A stretch of DNA of 64,000 nucleotides, from positions 291,423-355,422 of the forward strand of contig KK211150.1 in the NCBI GenBank assembly GCA_000620545.1. Reading direction: 5' to 3'. Position 1 is the stretch's first letter. Each line of letters starts with the position of its first letter. The position numbers were made by a program, and so were the translations under genes. Below are positions 20,528-29,406 of this stretch, in pieces. The notes under the pieces were generated by a model, which was not told the origin of the DNA, searched no databases, and was given only the letters and a program-made list of their open reading frames with translations. Source of the DNA: Intrasporangiaceae bacterium URHB0013. Its GTDB lineage: Bacteria; Actinomycetota; Actinomycetes; Actinomycetales; Dermatophilaceae.

Positions 20528-20956
20528 AGCGGCAGCAACCTCTGAGCAACACGCAATTCGGCGGTTCCGGTGAACAAGGCGGCGATGGCCGCGCCCGGCT
20601 TGCGGCGGAATGACGCGCCTCCGGGAGGTCCGGACCGCCTCGGCACCATCGTCAGTCGTGCGGTCCACCGAGCAGCGGAGCCCCGGTGGCGTGCGCGACC
20701 CAGGCGCCGACACCGATCTTCACATGCCGAATCCGAGGACTTGCGATTGACCCAGTTGTCAGCGGGGAGCCGAGCACCCTGCGGCACCTTGTCGACATCG
20801 ACGCATTGGTTGACGCGCCCATCCGCGAATCGAGCATCGTAGGAGTGCACCCGCTTGGACCGGTCCAGCATCGTCTTCCGAACTGAAGCAGTCGCCGAAC
20901 GGCCTATCGGGAACTCGGCTGTAGACATGCCTGGCATCAGGTGCCTGTGGATTCGA
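20528..20956. other. 429-bp stretch without a clear gene, holds one repeat site
   Basis: The repeat at 20602 is the only recognised element. A minus-strand open frame from about 20927 has some protein-like character (RSKRVHSYDARFADGRVNQC) but no family and no clear end, so it may be gene debris. Confidence 0.4.
20602..20616 (+). repeat. cassette-boundary repeat, exact
   Basis: GCGGCGGAATGACGC matches GCGGCG-N4-GACGC exactly. It lies 75 bp after the preceding stop codon. Confidence 0.75.
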
Positions 20957-21217
20957 CTACCCCTCGCCCTCTGGCGTCGTCGCGGTAGCTGGGTCCCAAC
21001 CCGGAACATCTTTGCCAAACATGGTTAGGATCCGGGCGAGTTGCTTGTAGGCGGCAGGGTGGTAGCGCTTCGACTTCGGATTGTTGTTGATGTAGGTATG
21101 GAAGAAGTCCTTGACGTCCTTGTCGTCGCTCGTGATGTGGATCGTGCCGTCCTTTGCCGCCCAGATCTGCGCGCTGTCGAGTCGCACGTAGTTGACGTCG
21201 GGCTTCGTAGAGGCCAC
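20957..21217 (-). CDS. small soluble protein, unknown function
   Basis: The 86-residue protein starts at a GTG with GGGAGA 6-11 nt upstream. It reads DVNYVRLDSAQIWAAKDGTIHITSDDKDVKDFFHTYINNNPKSKRY in pieces, with good codon bias. No family is recognised. Confidence 0.65.
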   Translation of the reverse strand: MASTKPDVNYVRLDSAQIWAAKDGTIHITSDDKDVKDFFHTYINNNPKSKRYHPAAYKQLARILTMFGKDVPGWDPATATTPEGEG

Positions 21218-21664
21218 TGGCGTCTCCCTTCTCTCAGGTGCTCATCCTGAGGGCAGTGAGGCCTGGGGTCTAGAGGTGCGCGCGCCTTCGGCCCTCGACA
21301 CCCCTGCTGCAGCATGGCCGGGAGCTTCTCGTCGCGGCCCTCGAGGACGCGCCCGAACTGGGCGCTCGTCGAGTACCTCTAGCTGGCCCGGGCCGACGTT
21401 GCCAGTACGCGGTCGGGAGAGTGGCCCGAGGCGGCGCTGGTAACCTCCAACGCGTCACGGCAACCCACCCAGAGCGAGGGGGCACGTTGACCGGAACATT
21501 GTCAGCTTGTGCTCAAGGCGGCCAGGCAATAGCGCGATCACCGCGGCGAGAGACGGGCAAGGTTTACGCGGCGACGTCGAGCGCGGAACGGGACGCCGTT
21601 CTTGGGAGTTGAAGAAGGCGATGCCAGAACGACTTGCTAGTCGAGGTCCAGACGCTAGTCAGCC
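21218..21664. other. 447-bp stretch without a clear gene
   Basis: It contains a degenerate repeat (GCGGCGAGAGACG at 21543) and no open frame with convincing coding character. Confidence 0.4.
21543..21557 (+). repeat. cassette-boundary repeat, degenerate
   Basis: GCGGCG-AGA-GACG has a 3-bp centre where most sites have 4, and the final C is G. It separates the 20957-21217 gene from the cyclase/STAND gene. Confidence 0.4.
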
Positions 21665-24310
21665 CTAGGCAGACTGGCCGGCGGAATCGGCCTGCGCCCT
21701 CAGCAGGATGGCGATCGGGGTTTCTCGACCGGTCCGGTAGGCGTCGTGCCACTCGTCGCCCGACATGGATCGTCGCGCCGAATGGAACGCGTCTTGCATG
21801 GCCGCCTCCTGCGCCCAGTCGCGGGCGTAGCCGGTGCGGGCACGTGTGGCGTCGGCGGCTCCCAGGAGGGCGACCGCGGCGGCGTTGCTGTCGAGATCCA
21901 ATAGGACCTCGGCCAGCGACTCGGCTCCGAGCACAAGATCCCTGGGGTGGCCTTCGTGCAACAGTGTGGAAATCAGCGTGATCGTCTCGGCATGTGCTTC
22001 GGCTGTTCTTCCTAAGTCTCGAAGCACTGACGCGCGGTTCAACTGTAGGAGCCCGACCGTCTGGAACTCGTTGCAGGCCTGCGCGAGGGGGATGGCTTTC
22101 TCGAGGAGTTCGAGACTTCGATGCAGGTTGCCCGCGATTCCCGAGGCGATTGCGAGATCCCCGAGGATGCGGTGCCGGATCGGGGAGTCCCCGGCGTCGT
22201 TGAGAGCCTCGAAGGCTTCCTCTAAACGTGAAATGGCGACCTGAGTGTCCCCGTCGAGCAGGGGTGCCAACGCCGTCACACGAAGCGCTCGTGCCAATGT
22301 CTCCCCGGCGAAGTCCGCTTCCCGGCACATGTCGACCGCGGCCCCGGCCCAGCGCCTGCATTCCGCGGTGTCGCCCAGCCGGGAGTGAACGATCGCGAGA
22401 CCGCCGAGGCACCGGGCGAGCGAAGGGCTTGCGTCATTCGTCTGGCCCACTGCCTCTTCCAGCCAGTCGCGGGCCTCAACATAGTGAGCCCCGAGATCCC
22501 AGTAGTGGCCCAACCCGACGCACAAACGCAACGCGAGCCCCTCGCCGGGGCCTTGGTCGGCGGTCGTCGCGTCAAGAGCCCACCGAAGCGCCTGGCGCAG
22601 GTTGTCACGCTCTGTGTCGAGACGGTCGCGGGCGGTCCAGGTATGAGCGCCGACCAACGCGGGCGCGACCGTGTCGAGAACACCAAGGTAGTGCTCCGCA
22701 TGCCGGAGATGGATCTCATCGAGCGTGCCTGCCGCGACAAGGGCCTCGCGGGCGAACGCTCGCGCGTGCTCGAGCAAGCCCACCCGCGGCTCCCCGTCGA
22801 GGTCTTCAGTGACCGTTATCAGGCTGGCATCGAGCAGGCCAGTCACGGTCTCGAGGGCGTCGACCGACTCGCGGCCACTAGGGTCGACGAGCACGGCAGC
22901 CAGGGCACCGAGGTCGGCGCCGCCTGCGAAGACGCCGAGCGCCGCGAAGGCCTCACGCAGCTCCGGGCTGAGCAGGTCGTAGGACCATGCGATGGTGTCA
23001 CGCAGGGTGTGATGGCGGTGCGGAGTGCCGCGGCCGGTCGCGGGCAGGTCCAACGTGTCCTCGAGGCGGGCCGAGAGGGCGCGGGGGCTGAAGAGTTTCA
23101 TGCGTGCCGCGGCGATCTCCAAGGCCAGGGGCAGCCCGTCGAGCCGCCGGCACGCGGCCACGATGTCTGCTGCGTTGTGCTCGGTCAGCTCGAAGGTCGG
23201 TCGCACTCGGCGGGCCTGTTGCAGGAACAGTTCGACAGCCGGCGAGGCCTGAGCGCTGGAGAGGCTGGCCTCCGGTGGCAAGGAGAGGGGTTGAATCGGG
23301 TAGTCGTGCTCCTCCGGAAGGTGCAACGGCCGTCGTGATGTGGCGAGGACCACGAGGTGGCGCGCAGTCCGCAGCAGGGCCGCAACGAGCGTATCGGCCT
23401 CGTGAATCTGCTCCAGGTTGTCAAGGACGATAAGCATGGGTAGGTCCCCGAGATGCCCGGTGCCCAGCTGCTCTGGGCGATCGTTTGGAGCAAGACCGAG
23501 CGTGGTGGCGAGCGTGCTCCACATCTGTGCCGCGGTGCGGTCGTTCGCCAGCATCACAAAGTGGACCCCGCCGGGGAACTCGATGGCGTGGCGAAGTCCG
23601 ACTTCAACCGCGAGGCGGGTCTTTCCGGCCCCGCCCGGGCCGGTCAGGGTCACTAATCTGGCGCCCTCATGGAGGAGGAGGGACACCACGCGAGCCAGTT
23701 CGGCCTGTCTGCCAACCAGCGGTGTCGCTGGCGCGGGCAGTCGAGTCGCGGCCCCGAGGGACTTCAGCGGCGGGAAGGTTGCCGGGAGTCCGTGTGCGCT
23801 CACCTGGTACAGGCGCTCGGGTGCCGGTAGGTCCTTCAACTGGTGATATCCCAGATCCACCAGCACCACGTCCTTCGGCAACGCGGCCACCACCAGGTCA
23901 GCTGTCGCAGCAGAAATAACGATCTGGCCACCGTGCGCCGCACTGGCCACCCTCGCACAGCGGTGCACATCCATACCGATGTAGCCGTCATCGAAGATAG
24001 TCGGGGTGCCGGTGTGAACACCGATGCGAACGCGGACCGGCTCATCTGCAGGCCACACGTGGGACGTCATCTCACGCTGCGCCTTGGTTGCGGCAGCTAC
24101 CGCTTGCCAAGCGTCCTGGAATGCCACGAAGAAGCTGTCGCCCTCCGTACCCATCTCCGTGCCGCGATGCAGTGCCCAGGCGGCGCGAAGTAGGCGACGC
24201 TGACCACCCAACGCGTCAGCGTACGCGGGACCCAACTTTCCAAGGAGCCGTGTAGAGCCTTCAATGTCCGAGAACAAGAGGGTCACGGTCCCGGACGGCA
24301 ACGCGCCCAT
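21665..24310 (-). CDS. class III nucleotidyl cyclase-STAND ATPase-TPR regulator
   Basis: The 881-residue protein starts with a class III cyclase domain (about 5-170; GTVTLLFSDIEGSTRLLGKLG, IGVHTGTP, GYIGMDVHRCARVASAAHGGQIVIS). An NB-ARC/STAND ATPase follows (about 185-440; Walker A TLTGPGGAGKTRLA, MLIVLDNLEQI, GLPLALEIAAARMK). The C-terminal half consists of TPR-like helices. It lacks the usual LuxR C-terminal helix-turn-helix. GGAGG directly abuts ATG 24310, so translation may start at TTG 24301, 9 nt further on. Such proteins couple signal sensing to cyclic nucleotide or effector output. It fills one cassette of about 2.9 kb. Confidence 0.88.
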   Translation of the reverse strand: MGALPSGTVTLLFSDIEGSTRLLGKLGPAYADALGGQRRLLRAAWALHRGTEMGTEGDSFFVAFQDAWQAVAAATKAQREMTSHVWPADEPVRVRIGVHTGTPTIFDDGYIGMDVHRCARVASAAHGGQIVISAATADLVVAALPKDVVLVDLGYHQLKDLPAPERLYQVSAHGLPATFPPLKSLGAATRLPAPATPLVGRQAELARVVSLLLHEGARLVTLTGPGGAGKTRLAVEVGLRHAIEFPGGVHFVMLANDRTAAQMWSTLATTLGLAPNDRPEQLGTGHLGDLPMLIVLDNLEQIHEADTLVAALLRTARHLVVLATSRRPLHLPEEHDYPIQPLSLPPEASLSSAQASPAVELFLQQARRVRPTFELTEHNAADIVAACRRLDGLPLALEIAAARMKLFSPRALSARLEDTLDLPATGRGTPHRHHTLRDTIAWSYDLLSPELREAFAALGVFAGGADLGALAAVLVDPSGRESVDALETVTGLLDASLITVTEDLDGEPRVGLLEHARAFAREALVAAGTLDEIHLRHAEHYLGVLDTVAPALVGAHTWTARDRLDTERDNLRQALRWALDATTADQGPGEGLALRLCVGLGHYWDLGAHYVEARDWLEEAVGQTNDASPSLARCLGGLAIVHSRLGDTAECRRWAGAAVDMCREADFAGETLARALRVTALAPLLDGDTQVAISRLEEAFEALNDAGDSPIRHRILGDLAIASGIAGNLHRSLELLEKAIPLAQACNEFQTVGLLQLNRASVLRDLGRTAEAHAETITLISTLLHEGHPRDLVLGAESLAEVLLDLDSNAAAVALLGAADATRARTGYARDWAQEAAMQDAFHSARRSMSGDEWHDAYRTGRETPIAILLRAQADSAGQSA

Positions 24311-24848
24311 CCTCCATTTAAGGACACCGCGCCCTCCCCGGCAGCGACTTCCCGGAGGTCACCCGCTCAAACATCCTGCTCACCTCAGACCTCCCTCGGC
24401 CCATCGCCATCCAGTCCTGCAAACGCGGCAGGCCGCATCCTCCTTGCGGCGGCGTGACGCGGCGCTCGAAGGTGAAAGGCACTGCTTCAACCGTGATCCC
24501 GCTTGACGCGTTCAGGTGACGTCGGTCGAAGGCGCTCTCCGTGGGGCCGACTTGCTCTTGGAGAGGTCGTCCTCTCTGGCGGGGTTCCATTCGGAGAACG
24601 GATGCGGTCGTTGCTCGCGCAGGCCAGCAAGGGGCTGCTGGCCGACCACGCTCGCATGTAAGACACTTCTGACTTGGCACAACCGCACCGGTCACTGAGC
24701 TCTCGAACTCTCCTCGAAGGAGGGACATGCCCGGCGGTTGCCGCGTACACATAACTGCGGTCACTGAAGGAGGTGCTCATCCCAGTCCATCCCCACGATC
24801 TGGCGCATTTGGCGGACATCGAGATAACTGCCGCCTAGGTTTGCCAGC
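24311..24848. other. 538-bp stretch without a clear gene
   Basis: It holds an exact repeat site at 24446. The remaining sequence shows only short frames; nothing is recognised. Confidence 0.45.
24446..24460 (+). repeat. cassette-boundary repeat, exact
   Basis: GCGGCGGCGTGACGC matches the consensus exactly. It lies between the STAND gene and the lipoprotein gene. Confidence 0.75.
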
Positions 24849-25403
24849 ATGCGGACATTGATGGGTGGGCTGGTACTCCTGCTCCTATCAGGCTGCTCTG
24901 GCGCCCCAGGCGCAGGCGCTCCGGAAGTCGACGGTTTCGGCGCCACGCAGGAGAAATGGAACTCACTTCACGCGGAGGATACGCGGGGCCATATTTCGCC
25001 GAGCGTGGCCTACGATCGCGATCCCAAGTTCGCAGTTGAGGGGGATTCTCTCCATGACGCTCGCTTCTATTCGGCAACCTGGACTGGCGATCCGAAGCGC
25101 TTGTTCACGATTCGCATGCGCGAAGTGAGCGGCACGTCATCCGAGGCTGCTGTCGCCGACGCCTTGAAAATGCTGCCCTCTGGCGCCCGGGTGACCAGCC
25201 CTCTGCGACTGCAAGATGTTTGTGCAGCACAGACGCTTGAGTCCCACGTTCTCGACGAAGCATTTAGCGCTAGCGGGGTGGAGGACGGGGGCGGAGTGGC
25301 GATCTACTTGTCTAGTGGGCGCGCGGCAGACCACTATGACCCGACCAGCGTTACGGACGTAACCATCGCCAGCACGTTCGGGAACACGGACCCTGCCTGC
25401 TAA
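24849..25403 (+). CDS. secreted lipoprotein, unknown function
   Basis: The 184-residue precursor has a type II signal peptide (MRTLMGGLVLLLLSGC) with lipobox LLSGC, so it is likely anchored to the outer face of the membrane. The mature part is unrecognised. It is alone between sites 24446 and 25514. Confidence 0.75.
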   Translation: MRTLMGGLVLLLLSGCSGAPGAGAPEVDGFGATQEKWNSLHAEDTRGHISPSVAYDRDPKFAVEGDSLHDARFYSATWTGDPKRLFTIRMREVSGTSSEAAVADALKMLPSGARVTSPLRLQDVCAAQTLESHVLDEAFSASGVEDGGGVAIYLSSGRAADHYDPTSVTDVTIASTFGNTDPAC

Positions 25404-25513
25404 TTGCTGCCGGTCAAGGCTCTACTGCCTCGATCGTGAGATCCGCCCTGCCCGGTGTTTGTCCATTCCCGAAGCATGCGCGCGGGAGCCGTGCGCCCAT
25501 GGCGAGCGATCTC

Positions 25514-25528
25514 GCGGCGGTGTGACCC
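25514..25528 (+). repeat. cassette-boundary repeat, one mismatch
   Basis: GCGGCGGTGTGACCC differs from the consensus at one position. Confidence 0.65.
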
Positions 25529-25790
25529 ACCTTTACCGCACGCCTGGGCGTCGCGCGGGCACCGGCGAGAACGGGGAAATACCGGATCTGGGGTGCTGAG
25601 AGCTGTGACATACATCGCCCAGGGGAGTCACAAGAACCGGTGCCGCCGCGCCGGCCGTCAGCAGGGCGTGTGACTGCTGCGCGCGACGCGTGTCGGGCGC
25701 GTGCGGCGTGGAAGCTCCGGGGGCGGACGCAGAGCCATCGTGGGTCTTCGACCCGACAGCACCGTCCGCAGAACTCAATTTCCCGGGGAG

Positions 25791-25806
25791 TGTCACCTAG
25801 GTGACA
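25791..25806. promoter_or_regulatory. 16-bp perfect palindrome, putative operator
   Basis: TGTCACCTAGGTGACA is fully self-complementary and lies 87 bp upstream of the collagen-like gene. Its size and position suit a dimeric repressor or activator site; the regulator is unknown. Confidence 0.5.
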
Positions 25807-25892
25807 GACGCGGGGCCCATGCCACGACACCTTGGACTTGGACGTCCGCTCTTCCTACATATCCGCGCAGGATCTAACTGAGAGGACGCGAC

Positions 25893-26417
25893 ATGAATCG
25901 CACCAAGGCAGTCGGTATAGGCCTCATCGCCATGACTCTCCTGGCAACTGGGTCGATCGCCGCACGGGCAGCCATCCCGAGTAGCAGCGGCTTGATCACG
26001 GCCTGCCGAGACACCAAATCCGGGGCGCTGCGCTTAATCGACGCAGACCTTGGACAGCTGTGCAAGGGGTCCGAGGCCAAGCTGACGTGGAACCAGGCCG
26101 GAGTACCCGGTCCCACCGGCCCGCAAGGGCCAAAGGGCGATACCGGCGCTCAGGGCCCGGCCGGCCCAAGCGGGCTGTCAAGCGCCCGCCGCGTCGAGGT
26201 CCGGACGAATTTCGAGCATGTGACCGTGCAGTGCAATCCCGGGGAGATCGCCGTGAGCGGTGGGTTCTTCCTTAACGGTGACCCCAGTCAGCGAGTCATC
26301 GAGTCGTATCCCTGGGACGGGTCCGGCGCTGGCAGGTTGGACGCGTGGGTTGTAGACGTCATCAACAACTCCAACCTGGGCTGGACCGCTTACGCAGAAT
26401 GCGTACCCGCCAGCTGA
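25893..26417 (+). CDS. secreted protein with short collagen-like repeat
   Basis: The 174-residue precursor has a signal peptide (KAVGIGLIAMTLLATGSIAARA). A short collagen-like run of Gly-X-Y triplets follows (about residues 70-94, GVPGPTGPQGPKGDTG onward), then a globular C-terminal domain with two Cys (VQCNPGEIAVSGGF, YAECVPAS). This layout is common in actinobacterial exported proteins of unknown role. GAGAGGAC precedes the ATG. Confidence 0.8.
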   Translation: MNRTKAVGIGLIAMTLLATGSIAARAAIPSSSGLITACRDTKSGALRLIDADLGQLCKGSEAKLTWNQAGVPGPTGPQGPKGDTGAQGPAGPSGLSSARRVEVRTNFEHVTVQCNPGEIAVSGGFFLNGDPSQRVIESYPWDGSGAGRLDAWVVDVINNSNLGWTAYAECVPAS

Positions 26418-26438
26418 CGATGCTCCAACAGCAGGAGC

Positions 26439-26473
26439 GGCCTCGCCCCGATAGCTTCAATCGGGGCGAGGCC
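26439..26473 (+). terminator. 14-bp perfect hairpin, intrinsic terminator
   Basis: GGCCTCGCCCCGAT pairs perfectly with ATCGGGGCGAGGCC around a 7-nt loop. It starts 21 bp after the collagen-like gene stop. Confidence 0.8.
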
Positions 26474-26579
26474 CGCGCAACACCATCAGCGCGCAAGGCG
26501 CGGGCAGCGCTGTCGATCAGGCGGGTCAAGGCAAATGGCCCGATGACTGTGAGTACGTGTGCGTCTGGATGGCCATCTC

Positions 26580-26594
26580 GCGGCGGTATGGCGT
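26580..26594 (+). repeat. cassette-boundary repeat, two mismatches
   Basis: GCGGCGGTATGGCGT keeps the first half exactly and GnCGn in the second half. It lies between the terminator and the next gene. Confidence 0.55.
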
Positions 26595-26688
26595 GGGTTT
26601 TGATACAAGGTCGGTCGGGTTCTCGAGCCACCGTGGGGCCGCGCGATCGCTGGACGAAGGGATCTGCGCTGTGGGTGGGCAACGATGC

Positions 26689-27207
26689 TCAATATCTAGG
26701 CGGTTGAAACCACGATAGTTGGGGGTATGCGGGCCTTGACTGCTCGGATGTCCGATTTCTGTCCAGCTCGCCCTGCAACAAAGCGATAACAATTCCGGCG
26801 TGCGACCGTAGCGCGCTCTCGAACTCTTCCGCCTCGCGATCTTGCAGGTCATCCAACGCGCCCCCATGATCCCGGACCCACTCGCGATAATGGCTGCAAC
26901 GCTCGTAGAAGCTTTGTGCTTCCTCGAATGCCGCGCTCTCCCCCAGTGCGGGCCTGGACGTGGACAACTGCAAGCGCATCTCCCAAAGACTGAAGTGTCC
27001 CGCTTCGCCTTGGCGGCTCAGTAGCGCGTCCTTGAGATTCATGGTGGACTCGATCAGCACGTCTGCGGCCCGCCTCTTCGCCCGCTTCTTCTCGCTTCCG
27101 TCTGCGAGGCGCTGCGTCCATTTGATGCCGCCCAAGACGACAAGGCCAGACAGGATGCCGGCCACGAGCGCGGAGCCAATGCCATCCCAAATCACTGCAT
27201 TAGTCAT
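26689..27207 (-). CDS. single-pass membrane protein with cytoplasmic helical domain
   Basis: The 172-residue protein has one N-terminal transmembrane helix (GIGSALVAGILSGLVVLGGIKW), a basic stretch (EKKRAKRRAADVLIE) and a long helical domain. No family is recognised. Another gene with the same layout lies at 49387-49950. Confidence 0.65.
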   Translation of the reverse strand: MTNAVIWDGIGSALVAGILSGLVVLGGIKWTQRLADGSEKKRAKRRAADVLIESTMNLKDALLSRQGEAGHFSLWEMRLQLSTSRPALGESAAFEEAQSFYERCSHYREWVRDHGGALDDLQDREAEEFESALRSHAGIVIALLQGELDRNRTSEQSRPAYPQLSWFQPPRY

Positions 27208-27283
27208 CGGCGCAGTCTGGCATGACCCTCACGGTCCGGCGCATTGAGCCAAGGTCAGTCGCTTCGGCCGTCGGTAGTCGTAT

Positions 27284-27298
27284 GCGGCGGATAGACGC
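27284..27298 (+). repeat. cassette-boundary repeat, exact
   Basis: GCGGCGGATAGACGC matches the consensus exactly and is identical to the site in the leader of recombinase copy 3 (33084). Confidence 0.78.
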
Positions 27299-27369
27299 TG
27301 AAGCGCACCACCTGACTTTCACCCGTGTCTCATGCGTTACATCGCCACCGCCCTGTCAAGATCGGCCAC

Positions 27370-28014
27370 ATGCGAATCGGCACCTGGAACCTGGCGGGCC
27401 GGTGGTCGCCCCGTCACCTTGAACTGTTGACGAGGGAGAAGTGTGACGTGTGGCTCCTGACGGAGGTGCATGCGGGAACGTCGGTTCCCGGGATGCAGAT
27501 GCACCGCACCATCAAGCCAATGGGAGAACAAAAGACATGGGCGGCCATCCTCAGCAATGCCGACCTCATCCCAGCGGAATCTGACACTCACTGGGCCACC
27601 GTTGCCGTGCAGATCGGCGGTCTGACGGTCATCAGCTCTGTCCTGCCATGGCGTTCGCGCGGCCCAGAGTGGGGCGGCTCCACCTTGGTCGAGGACCTGC
27701 GGAGAACGCTTGCCGGGATACGCGCTCAGGTCGATGAGGCGACCATCTGGGGCGGAGACTGGAACCAGGCCTTGGAAGGCGTCGAGCACGCCGGCACTCT
27801 CGACGGGCGCAATCAGATCCTGGAACTCCTCGATGCCTCACGTCTCTCCGTCCCGACGAAGTCACTGGGCAGCGCCGCACCAGGACACCGGTCCATCGAC
27901 CACATCGCTGTTCCGATCGGCTGGGATGTGAATGCCGCCTACCGCGTGCCCGCAGAAGCTCAAGGGCAGCGTCTCTCTGACCATGACATGTACGTCATCT
28001 CGGTGAACCGCTGA
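27370..28014 (+). CDS. endonuclease/exonuclease/phosphatase-fold protein
   Basis: The 214-residue protein shows the fold's motifs in order: RIGTWNLAGR (TWNL), LLTEVH (metal Glu), GGDWNQAL (GDxN), IDHIAVP and LSDHDMYVI (SDHD). Family members cleave phosphodiester or phosphomonoester bonds in nucleic acids, lipids or inositols; the substrate is unknown. ATG 27370 begins the conserved fold, so the upstream frame to 27325 is not needed. It is alone between two repeat sites (27284 and 28060). Confidence 0.85.
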   Translation: MRIGTWNLAGRWSPRHLELLTREKCDVWLLTEVHAGTSVPGMQMHRTIKPMGEQKTWAAILSNADLIPAESDTHWATVAVQIGGLTVISSVLPWRSRGPEWGGSTLVEDLRRTLAGIRAQVDEATIWGGDWNQALEGVEHAGTLDGRNQILELLDASRLSVPTKSLGSAAPGHRSIDHIAVPIGWDVNAAYRVPAEAQGQRLSDHDMYVISVNR

Positions 28015-28059
28015 CCGTCCAGGCCGTGAACGTCTCAAGGGCAACGACGCGCCCGGCAC

Positions 28060-28074
28060 GCGGCGGTAGGACGT
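28060..28074 (+). repeat. cassette-boundary repeat, one mismatch
   Basis: GCGGCGGTAGGACGT differs only in the last base. It lies 46 bp after the nuclease stop. Confidence 0.68.
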
Positions 28075-28135
28075 GGCTAGATGGGGCTCCGACGCTTGCT
28101 CGGTGAAGGTCACTCGCGGAGGCCGCGTGCCGCGG

Positions 28136-28350
28136 TTATCGCTGTCTGAATTTCACAATCGCTCTGCCGAAATCGTCGCCGGCGTCCTCCTGCAGGGAAT
28201 GGCCGGCGTCGCGGATGGACGGGTGGCCGAGCCCGCAGGTGCCAGGGAGGAGCTTCGCAGTATGGGTGCCATGGCGCCGGTGATGGGGTCGCGGTCAATG
28301 AACGCGACCCGTAACGGCAGCGAGATGGTCGAAAGCACCACCTGCCATGC
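28136..28350 (-). pseudogene. C-terminal remnant of a haloalkane dehalogenase (alpha/beta hydrolase)
   Basis: The minus strand encodes LPLRVAFIDRDPITGAMAPIL. After a frameshift near 28255 it continues LPGTCGLGHPSIRDAGHSLQED and ends at TAA 28136-28138. The DPITGxMAPIL and GH-S/F-LQED stretches match the acid and His region at the C-terminus of haloalkane dehalogenases. The N-terminal two thirds, including the nucleophile, are missing. Confidence 0.65.
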
Positions 28351-28590
28351 GGCGCGGTGGCCTCGCTTGCGGGGTCGTCAGGGCGGGTGGGCACCAACCC
28401 CAGGCAAGGCTCGAGCGTGTGGGGGTCACCTGCTCTCGTACACGAGCGATAAGCATTGGCCGAGTGACTATCGGTGATGCCGGCTGGCGGGGTGATAGAG
28501 AGCTACCACGACCTGTGGCACGAGTCGGGTCCTGGGAATCGCCGCTGTCGTGTAACGTCCAACTCGTCGACCGCGACGTTAGGGGGAGGC

Positions 28591-29301
28591 ATGGCGCGCC
28601 ATGACAACAAGGGCAGTGCTTCGCTCACACAGGGGGCGCAGGACGAGCGGAAGACGCAGCGACGGGTCCTAACAATCCAGCTGTTTACCGCCGGCGCGGC
28701 CATCATGGGTGCCTTCGTTGGTCCGTTCGTATCCATAAGGATTGCGGACTCACAAGCCGCTGCCAACTACAATCAAAGCCAGAACGAGTTCCTTCATTCG
28801 CAGCGGCAGGCGGCGTATGCGAAGTTCTCCGCTGACACGGAGCTATTTGGACAAATCTTGTACGAGGACTCGGATTACCTTAAAAGCGAGAGCAACGATC
28901 AAGCGGACCAGGCAGATGTCACCAAATATTCCGACGCCATCTTTAAGGCGAGCAACAGCGTCGAACTGGATTTGGCAACGCTGCGGTTGCTCGGGTCACC
29001 CCAGACAGTGAAGGCGGCCGAAACTGTCAACGATTCGGTTAGGGGAATGTGGTCGGATGCTTCTTGCGCGCTTGTTAAAGAATCTGGATGTCAAGGCGAT
29101 GACAAGTTCCTGGCCGACAAGGTGCAAGAAATGATCGACGGTGATTGGTCAAAAGTAGTTGAGACGCGGGAAGAGTGGAATAAGGCTGCGCGCCGCGACC
29201 TTGAACTGGACCTGGCGACCGACGGCTCGAACAATCAACCTTCCGAGGCTCCAACAACGCCTTGCGATTGCGAGACGCAATCAAACTCCGCTGCCAGCTG
29301 A
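28591..29301 (+). CDS. single-pass membrane protein, unknown function
   Basis: The 236-residue protein starts at ATG 28591 with AGGGGGAGG directly upstream. A polar N-terminus is followed by one helix (IQLFTAGAAIMGAFVGPFVSI) and a soluble domain rich in acidic residues and helices. Codon use is less GC-biased than the left-hand genes, suggesting a foreign origin. No family is recognised. Confidence 0.65.
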   Translation: MARHDNKGSASLTQGAQDERKTQRRVLTIQLFTAGAAIMGAFVGPFVSIRIADSQAAANYNQSQNEFLHSQRQAAYAKFSADTELFGQILYEDSDYLKSESNDQADQADVTKYSDAIFKASNSVELDLATLRLLGSPQTVKAAETVNDSVRGMWSDASCALVKESGCQGDDKFLADKVQEMIDGDWSKVVETREEWNKAARRDLELDLATDGSNNQPSEAPTTPCDCETQSNSAAS

Positions 29302-29370
29302 AATCGCCCGCGACATGCTGCGCTGGGCGTGTTGACGAGCGAGCGGGTCCGGCCGGGCACCATGTCTCTA

Positions 29371-29386
29371 TCTGGCCGGAGTTGAC
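29371..29386 (+). repeat. 16-bp repeat variant at the 3' end of recombinase copy 2
   Basis: TGGCCGGAGTTGACGC matches the 16-bp variant at 58875 in 12 of 16 positions and lies in the same place relative to the recombinase stop. Confidence 0.5.
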
Positions 29387-29406
29387 GCTGGTGAGGCCCC
29401 CGCAGG

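Larger units (their letters stand above)
25404..25892. other. 489-bp intergenic stretch with a repeat site and a palindrome
   Basis: It contains a repeat site at 25514 and a 16-bp perfect palindrome at 25791. No gene is convincing. Confidence 0.45.

Noticed and set aside
20524-21018. Minus-strand frame in the spacer after 20527
   Set aside because: A short stretch looks protein-like, but no family, start or end could be supported; kept only as possible debris.
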